A stretch of 64,000 nt of DNA. It comes from Pseudomonas fluorescens. GTDB taxonomy: Bacteria; Pseudomonadota; Gammaproteobacteria; Pseudomonadales; Pseudomonadaceae. Below are positions 60,506 to 64,000 of the stretch, piece after piece. Both the position numbers and the translations under genes were made by a program. Position 1 is the stretch's first letter. Each line of letters opens with the position of its first letter. The notes below the pieces were generated by a model. It worked only from the letters and a program-made list of their open reading frames with translations. It was not told the DNA's origin and ran no database searches. The stretch lies in contig NZ_CABVHU010000001.1 of assembly GCF_902497855.1 (NCBI RefSeq), positions 62,001 through 126,000 of the forward strand. The letters run 5' to 3'.

Positions 60506-62053
60506 ATGCAACTGATTGCCAGAACCCGGACCGGCGACCCTGCCGTGATCCGCCTCAATCCCCTGGACAACGTATTGATTGCACGGCAGGCCCTGCCCGA
60601 AGGCCTGAGCCTGGAAGCCGACGCGATCACCGTGCGCCAGCCGATCCCCTCCGGGCACAAAGTCGCCAGCCAGCGCGTGGAGCAGGGCCAGCCCCTGCGC
60701 CGTTATGGGCAGATCATCGGTTTTGCTTCGCAGCCCATCGGGGCCGGCGATCATGTGCATGTGCACAATGTGGAGATGGGCGACTTTGCCCGTGACTACG
60801 CCTTCGGCGTCGATACCCACACCACGCCGGGCACTGAGGCCGTGTTCCAGGGCATCGTGCGTGCCGATGGCCGCGTCGCGACCCGCAACTATGTCGGCAT
60901 TCTCACGTCGGTCAATTGCTCGGCGACCGTGGCCCGGGCCGTGGCCGATTACTTTCGCCGGGATATCCACCCTGAAGCGCTCGCCGCCTTCCCGCACATC
61001 GACGGCGTCGTGGCGCTGACCCACGGCGCCGGTTGTGCGGTGGACCCCAACGGCGAGGCCTTGGGACTGTTGCGCCGCACGCTCGGCGGCTACGCCGTCC
61101 ACCCGAATTTCGCGGCGGTGCTGATCATCGGCCTGGGCTGTGAAACCAACCAGATCGAAAGCCTGCTCGAGACTCAGGGTCTGACAGCCAGCGACCAGTT
61201 ACGCGCCTTCACCATCCAGGGTATCGGCGGCACGTCGAAAACCATCGCCAGTGGCATCGAGCAGGTCAAGGCATTGCTGCCACAGGCCAACCAGGTGCAG
61301 CGCGAACCCGTCAGCGCTCGCCACCTGATCGTCGGCCTGCAATGCGGCGGCTCGGACGGTTACTCGGGCATCACCGCCAACCCGGCGCTCGGTAATGCCG
61401 TGGACCGCCTGGTGGCGGCCGGCGGTACCGCGATCCTTTCGGAAACCCCGGAGATCTATGGCGCCGAACATTTGCTGACGCGCCGCGCCGTGAGCCGCGA
61501 GGTGGGGGAAAAACTCATCGCGCGCATCCACTGGTGGGAAGACTACTGCCAGCGCATGAACGCCGAACTGAACAACAACCCCTCGGCCGGCAACAAGGCC
61601 GGTGGCCTGACCACCATTCTCGAGAAATCCCTGGGCGCGGTGGCCAAGGCCGGTTCCAGCAACCTGGTGGACGTGTACCTGTACGCCGAAGCGGTCCGGG
61701 CCAAGGGCCTGGTGTTCATGGACACCCCGGGCTACGACCCGGTCTCGGCCACCGGCCAGGTCGCCGGCGGCGCCAACCTGATCGCCTTCACCACAGGCAG
61801 AGGCTCGGCCTACGGCTGCGCGCCGGCGCCTTCGATCAAGCTGGCGACCAACAACCGGGTGTTCGAGCACCAGGAAGAAGACATGGACGTGAACTGCGGC
61901 GGCATCGCCGACGGTTCCACCAGCATTGAGGAGCGCGGCGCCTACATCTTCGAACAGATGTTGCGCATCGCTTCCGGCGAGCGCAGCAAGAGCGAGCAAC
62001 ACGGTTATGGGCAGAACGAGTTCGTGCCCTGGCAGATCGGTGCCGTGACCTGA
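60506..62053 (+). CDS. Altronate/galactarate dehydratase family protein (UxaA-like)
   Basis: A 515-residue protein with an N-terminal SAF domain (about 1-95, with RQALPEGLSLEADAITV) and a C-terminal UxaA/GarD domain: GRVATRNYVGILTSVNCSATV, VVALTHGAGCAVDP, VGLQCGGSDGYSGITANPAL and FTTGRGSAYGCAPAPSIKLATN. Conserved cysteines bind the metal. It removes water from a hexonate such as altronate, galactarate or a related sugar acid. GAGAGG precedes the ATG. It heads the plus-strand catabolic operon. Confidence 0.87.
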   Translation: MQLIARTRTGDPAVIRLNPLDNVLIARQALPEGLSLEADAITVRQPIPSGHKVASQRVEQGQPLRRYGQIIGFASQPIGAGDHVHVHNVEMGDFARDYAFGVDTHTTPGTEAVFQGIVRADGRVATRNYVGILTSVNCSATVARAVADYFRRDIHPEALAAFPHIDGVVALTHGAGCAVDPNGEALGLLRRTLGGYAVHPNFAAVLIIGLGCETNQIESLLETQGLTASDQLRAFTIQGIGGTSKTIASGIEQVKALLPQANQVQREPVSARHLIVGLQCGGSDGYSGITANPALGNAVDRLVAAGGTAILSETPEIYGAEHLLTRRAVSREVGEKLIARIHWWEDYCQRMNAELNNNPSAGNKAGGLTTILEKSLGAVAKAGSSNLVDVYLYAEAVRAKGLVFMDTPGYDPVSATGQVAGGANLIAFTTGRGSAYGCAPAPSIKLATNNRVFEHQEEDMDVNCGGIADGSTSIEERGAYIFEQMLRIASGERSKSEQHGYGQNEFVPWQIGAVT

Positions 62054-62190
62054 TTGATCGCTTTCACACGGCGAAAAGCACGCGGCGTCGCTGCTCGATG
62101 CCTTGAAGAACGCCAACCCACCGGGCCGGCAGCGCCTGGTCGATGGCCAGCACAGCACCGCGGCCTTGAATTGAATACGGAGCAGCAAGC

Positions 62191-63246
62191 ATGACTGAAG
62201 GCAAACGCTACGACGCACAAACGCTCACCACGTTCGTCGAGCACCTGTTCGAAACGGCCGGGGCCGATGCCGAGGTCGCCCAGGTGGTGACCCGGGTGCT
62301 GCTCGAAGGTGAACTGCTGGGCCATCGCACCCACGGCCTCAACCTGGTGAGCCGCTATATCGGCGGCATGCTGACCGGGCAGGTCAAGGCCCGTGCCGGG
62401 TTGCTCGAGCAGGTCTCGGACAGCGGCATCTCCGCGCTGTTCGACGGCCATTATGTGCTCGGGCCTTATTGTGTCAGCCGTGCCCTGGACAGTGCGGCCA
62501 AGGGCGCCACGGAGCAGGGCATAGGGATCGCCGTGGTGCGCCGTGCCTCGCACATCGGGTGCCTGGCCGCTTACCTGAAACCCTTCACGGACCGGGGCCT
62601 GGTGGCCATGGTCTATTCCTCGGACCCGTCGGTGGGGCTGGTGTGCGCCCATGGCGGGGTCGACCCGATCTACACGCCCAACCCGATTGCCGCCGGCATC
62701 CCGACCCGGGGCGAACCGATCCTGCTGGATGTGAGCATGTCCACCGTGACCCTGGGCCTGGTCGGCCAGTGCCGCGAGGCCGGCAAGCCGCTGCCGCACC
62801 CGGTGCTGATGAGCAACGACGGTCAGCTGAGCGACGACCCGGCCGACTTTTACACCACCCCACCGGGCAGCATTCTGCCCCTGGGCGGCCAGGCCTTTGG
62901 CCACAAGGGCTTTGCCCTGGCGATTCTGGTCGAGGCCCTGACCTCGGGGTTGGCCGGCCATGGGCGCAAGGATGCTCCGGACCAGTGGGGCGCCTCGGCT
63001 ACGGCTGTGGTGATCGACCCGCGCTTCTTCGGCGGGCTGGACGCCTTCACCGACGAAAGTTCGTTCCTGAGCAAGCTGATCCTGGCCAGCCGTCCGGTGG
63101 ACCCCGAGCGCCCGGTGCGCTTGCCGGGCCAGGCCGGCCTGAAGCTGCGCGAGCAAGCTTTGCGCGAAGGCGTGAGCCTGGCGCAGAAGGTGGTCGATGA
63201 CCTCAACCAGAGCGCCGCGCAGTTGCAGCTGCCAGCCTTTTCCTGA
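62191..63246 (+). CDS. Ldh2-family NAD(P)-dependent oxidoreductase (malate/L-lactate dehydrogenase type)
   Basis: A 351-residue protein of the Ldh2/MDG2 family, which lacks a Rossmann fold. ELLGHRTHGLNLVSRYIGG, VVRRASHIGCLAAYLKPF (catalytic His), YTPNPIAAGIPT and GGQAFGHKGFALAILVEAL are its motifs. Members reduce or oxidise 2-keto/2-hydroxy acids, ureidoglycolate or delta-1-piperideine-2-carboxylate; in sugar-acid operons they work on keto-deoxy acids. GGAGCAGC precedes the ATG. The 137 bases before it hold no recognised gene. Confidence 0.87.
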   Translation: MTEGKRYDAQTLTTFVEHLFETAGADAEVAQVVTRVLLEGELLGHRTHGLNLVSRYIGGMLTGQVKARAGLLEQVSDSGISALFDGHYVLGPYCVSRALDSAAKGATEQGIGIAVVRRASHIGCLAAYLKPFTDRGLVAMVYSSDPSVGLVCAHGGVDPIYTPNPIAAGIPTRGEPILLDVSMSTVTLGLVGQCREAGKPLPHPVLMSNDGQLSDDPADFYTTPPGSILPLGGQAFGHKGFALAILVEALTSGLAGHGRKDAPDQWGASATAVVIDPRFFGGLDAFTDESSFLSKLILASRPVDPERPVRLPGQAGLKLREQALREGVSLAQKVVDDLNQSAAQLQLPAFS

Positions 63247-63268
63247 CTTGCTCCGGGTGGCATTCCGA

Positions 63269-63415
63269 CGATGGCCGTCAACGATAACGCGTGTTTGCTG
63301 GATAAACGCGGAGCCCTGTAGGAGCAAGCTTGCTCGCGATGGTCGTCAACGATAACGCGTGCTTCCTGATTAGACGCGGCGCCCTTTGGCCATCGCGAGC
63401 AAGCTCGCTCCTACA
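63269..63415. repeat. REP-type unit: inverted 26-bp pair and a 43-base direct repeat
   Basis: The 26-base segments 63317-63342 and 63390-63415 are reverse complements except for one base and contain GAGCAAGCTTGCTCGCGA, the core of the common Pseudomonas REP. In addition 63269-63311 and 63337-63379 are direct copies with six or so differences, both starting CGATGG. The whole block can fold into a long hairpin and lies between the dehydrogenase and the FAH-family gene, where it may end or protect transcripts. Confidence 0.85.
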
Positions 63416-63447
63416 CATACACACACAACGACAACAAGAGTGCAGAC

Positions 63448-64000
63448 ATGACCAACGAATCGACAACACAAGCACCGCTGCCGTTGAGCAGCAACCCCGC
63501 CGTCTTCAACACCGGCAGCTGGGTCGGACGCATCTGGTTGCCCGGCCAGGGCCCGGCCGTGGTGCTGGTCAAGGCCGGCGCCGTGCACGATATCAGCGCC
63601 CATGTGGCGACCGTCTCGGCCTTGCTTGAAGTGGCTGACCCGGTGGCGTATCTGCGTGCATTGCCCTTGGGCCAGGCCTTGATCGAGTTGCCCGCGCTGC
63701 TGGACAACAGCGACCCGAACCAACGGGACGAACACCTGCCATGGCTGCTGGCGCCGATCGACCTGCAAGCGGTCAAGGCCGCTGGCGTGACCTTCGCCGC
63801 CAGCCTGCTGGAGCGTGTGGTCGAAGAGCAGGCCAAGGGTGATCCGGCCAAGGCCGACGCGATCCGCGACACCCTGGCCAGCCGCATTGGCGCCGACCTG
63901 TCGCAAATCGTCCCGGGCTCGGCCCAGGCCGAAGCCTTGCGCAAGGTCCTGGTGGAGCAGGGGCTGTGGTCGCAGTATCTGGAAGTGGGCATCGGCCCGG
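63448..64000 (+). CDS. Fumarylacetoacetate hydrolase family protein, N-terminal part (3' end outside window)
   Basis: At least 184 residues from the ATG at 63448 (CAAGAG upstream). NTGSWVGRIWLPGQGPAVVL and LAPIDLQAVKAAGVTFAASLLERV followed by VEEQAKGDPAKADAIRDTL are typical of the N-terminal part of FAH-family enzymes found in L-fucose, L-arabinose and L-rhamnose non-phosphorylated routes, such as 2,4-diketo-3-deoxy acid hydrolases. With the L-fuconate dehydratase at 57 kb it may complete that route. The catalytic metal ligands lie past the window edge. Confidence 0.82.
   Translation, partial: MTNESTTQAPLPLSSNPAVFNTGSWVGRIWLPGQGPAVVLVKAGAVHDISAHVATVSALLEVADPVAYLRALPLGQALIELPALLDNSDPNQRDEHLPWLLAPIDLQAVKAAGVTFAASLLERVVEEQAKGDPAKADAIRDTLASRIGADLSQIVPGSAQAEALRKVLVEQGLWSQYLEVGIGP

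Noticed and set aside
62054..62190. Coding-like stretch (SLLDALKNANPPGRQRLVDG) between dehydratase and dehydrogenase genes
   Set aside because: Short, no start codon with ribosome site, no family recognised. It could be a remnant of a deleted gene, but I cannot support that.
1..64000. CRISPR arrays, tRNA or rRNA genes, prophage or complete insertion sequences
   Set aside because: No regularly spaced repeats, no cloverleaf or rRNA-like stretches, and no transposase or integrase gene were found by reading both strands.

Overview
The window reads as Pseudomonas chromosome, most likely from the fluorescens/putida side of the genus. The grounds are GC-rich codon use, very tight ATGA-type gene overlaps, a SoxR gene with its usual box, DUF1302/DUF1329/RND transport genes, and an inverted REP pair of the Pseudomonas type at 63.3-63.4 kb. 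No rRNA, tRNA, CRISPR array, phage or complete insertion sequence was seen. The species call is inference.

Layout. (1) 1-2.4 kb: the tail of a GMC oxidoreductase, then a SoxR/MFS efflux pair with a SoxR box inside a 19-bp promoter spacer. (2) 2.4-5.1 kb: an MsbA-type ABC exporter, an orphan TetR-like operator and a broken FAD oxidoreductase. (3) 5.2-11.1 kb, minus strand: MarR regulator, nitronate-monooxygenase-like flavoprotein, enoyl-CoA hydratase, CaiB/BaiF CoA-transferase, second enoyl-CoA hydratase and acyl-CoA ligase, an operon for breakdown of an unknown carboxylic acid. (4) 11.2-16.7 kb: a class III aminotransferase divergent from a polyamine-type ABC importer. (5) 17.1-27.5 kb: a sigma-54 module with a HAD hydrolase, an FlK-like hotdog thioesterase, a PaaK-like CoA ligase, an enoyl-CoA hydratase, a LivKHM-type importer with a fused LivG-LivF ATPase, and an NtrC-type activator. 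Two matching sigma-54 promoters carry the same upstream TTTACNNNGTAAA element at almost the same distance. (6) 27.6-31.4 kb: a panB relic, a periplasmic bicupin, an HMG-CoA-lyase-like protein and an aldehyde dehydrogenase. (7) 31.4-36.5 kb: a decaying zone. An amidohydrolase gene lies between two diverged direct repeats, followed by an amber-interrupted ArgT-type binding protein, a permease tail, a truncated HisP and broken azoreductase and MocR genes. (8) 36.5-53.6 kb: TetR, RND exporter, YCF48-like protein, DUF1329, DUF1302, serine hydrolase, LysR, acyl-CoA ligase, acyl-CoA dehydrogenase, MFS, LysR, two DUF202 proteins and a CoA-transferase, probably uptake and activation of a hydrophobic acid or ester. 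(9) 53.7-57.0 kb: TonB receptor, small lipoprotein, TrmK. (10) 57.0-64.0 kb: sugar-acid catabolism (L-fuconate dehydratase, two LysR regulators, UxaA-type dehydratase, Ldh2-type dehydrogenase, FAH-family hydrolase running off the edge).

Two regulatory links tie separate parts together. The sigma-54 promoters join the HAD gene to the thioesterase-ligase-transporter operon. A 15-bp element, GTTNACNNNGTNAAC, occurs twice upstream of the aminotransferase/polyamine importer (12.6 kb) and twice between the lyase and aldehyde dehydrogenase genes (29.9 kb). This fits an amine-to-aldehyde-to-acid route split over two loci, which is inference.
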